DNA of 5,334 nt from assembly GCA_030620925.1 (NCBI GenBank), contig JAUXIQ010000167.1, forward strand, positions 1 through 5,334, in the 5' to 3' direction. A program made the translations under genes and the position numbers. The DNA is from Nitrospinota bacterium. Its GTDB lineage: Bacteria > JAUXIQ01. Below are positions 4,996-5,334 of the stretch, piece by piece. How positions within the stretch are numbered: position 1 is the first letter of the stretch; the number at the start of each line of letters is the position of its first letter. Under the pieces are notes generated by a model. The model was not told the DNA's origin. It saw only the letters and a list, made by a program, of their open reading frames with translations, and did not search any database.

Positions 4996-5334
4996 CTAGT
5001 GGCTCCCTTCGAAGGTGTAATCGTAGTCCAGGTCGGCCCTGATATCTTCCGCGTCGATCCCTCTTTCCTGGAAGTAGCTCTTCCCCGCGGTTTCTGTCCT
5101 CTGGAGGGAATTATCGGGTATGACCTTGGTTACCCACAAATCCCTCATGAGCATGAGCCTGTTGAAGTGCTGCTCGCAGTAGCCCCTCATGTATCTTTCT
5201 TCAGTGCAGTTCAAGACTCTGCATATAGGCCTTTTCTTCAGGGCTATTCCATCGGCGTTCAGCGTTCCCCTGCGCCACCTTTTATAATGTTTGCTGCAAA
5301 AACCCACTGCTTCATGTTTACTCTCGCAGCCGGC
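4996..5334 (-). CDS. Protein with two CCCH zinc-binding-like repeats, 3' part, 5' end outside window
   Basis: The reading frame is open to the window edge, giving 112 codons plus stop. A GTG at 5307 could start a 103-residue product, but it would cut through the first repeat, so the true start is probably outside. Two matching repeats are visible: GC-x9-C-x2-H-YKRWRRG (GCESKHEAVGFCSKHYKRW) and C-x4-C-x9-C-x2-H (from ICRVLNC to GYCEQHFNRL). The C-x9-C-x2-H spacing is identical in both, and the first Cys of repeat one would lie just beyond the edge. This GfCskHYkRWrrG pattern occurs in small zinc-binding and HNH-associated proteins, often of phage or mobile origin, with probable nucleic-acid binding. 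The tail (about the last 45 residues, acidic near the end: DAEDIRADLDYDY) has no motif I know. It faces the flavin oxidoreductase gene and looks unrelated to it. Confidence 0.75.
   Translation of the reverse strand, partial: AGCESKHEAVGFCSKHYKRWRRGTLNADGIALKKRPICRVLNCTEERYMRGYCEQHFNRLMLMRDLWVTKVIPDNSLQRTETAGKSYFQERGIDAEDIRADLDYDYTFEGSH

Overview
The window looks bacterial, with moderately high GC, tightly packed genes and clear Shine-Dalgarno sites. It carries a small respiratory operon, a divergent pair of genes typical of anaerobes, and part of a zinc-finger-like protein. The gene mix (a two-subunit B-type heme-copper enzyme, a stand-alone FmdE protein, a short old-yellow-enzyme protein with a Cys cluster) would suit an anaerobic or facultative lineage such as Chloroflexota/Dehalococcoidia or a deltaproteobacterium-like group. 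No marker here fixes the taxon, so this is a weak inference.

Left half, minus strand, read from 2802 down to 1: a 54-aa single-helix membrane protein, a CuA subunit II (coxB-like), a heme-copper subunit I (coxA-like), a 44-aa single-helix protein resembling subunit IIa of ba3 oxidases, and the start of protoheme IX farnesyltransferase (ctaB), cut by the window edge. Short gaps and strong ribosome sites suggest one transcript. Together they would form a membrane complex taking electrons at CuA, with a farnesylated heme from CtaB.

The main finding is in subunit I. All six metal-ligand histidines are present, but the residue four positions after the first CuB histidine, the cross-linked tyrosine of A- and B-type oxygen reductases, is glutamine (HGAQQ, residues 231-235). 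No proton-donor Tyr sits at that site. This argues against a standard oxygen reductase and for one of the tyrosine-less families related to B-type oxidases, most likely an eNOR-like nitric oxide reductase. Upstream of the operon is a perfect palindrome TTGAC-TTAA-GTCAA (2917-2930), the site class bound by FNR/DNR/NNR regulators of anaerobic and NO respiration.

Middle: 2803-3167 is a 365-base intergenic region holding promoter signals for both directions. Right half, plus strand: an FmdE-family protein with a C-terminal zinc ribbon (3168-3719), then an old-yellow-enzyme-type flavin oxidoreductase (3783-4895), probably co-transcribed. A 9-bp stem-loop lies at 4911-4931. Converging on it from the right edge is the 3' part of a protein with two CCCH zinc-binding-like repeats (4996 to the edge).
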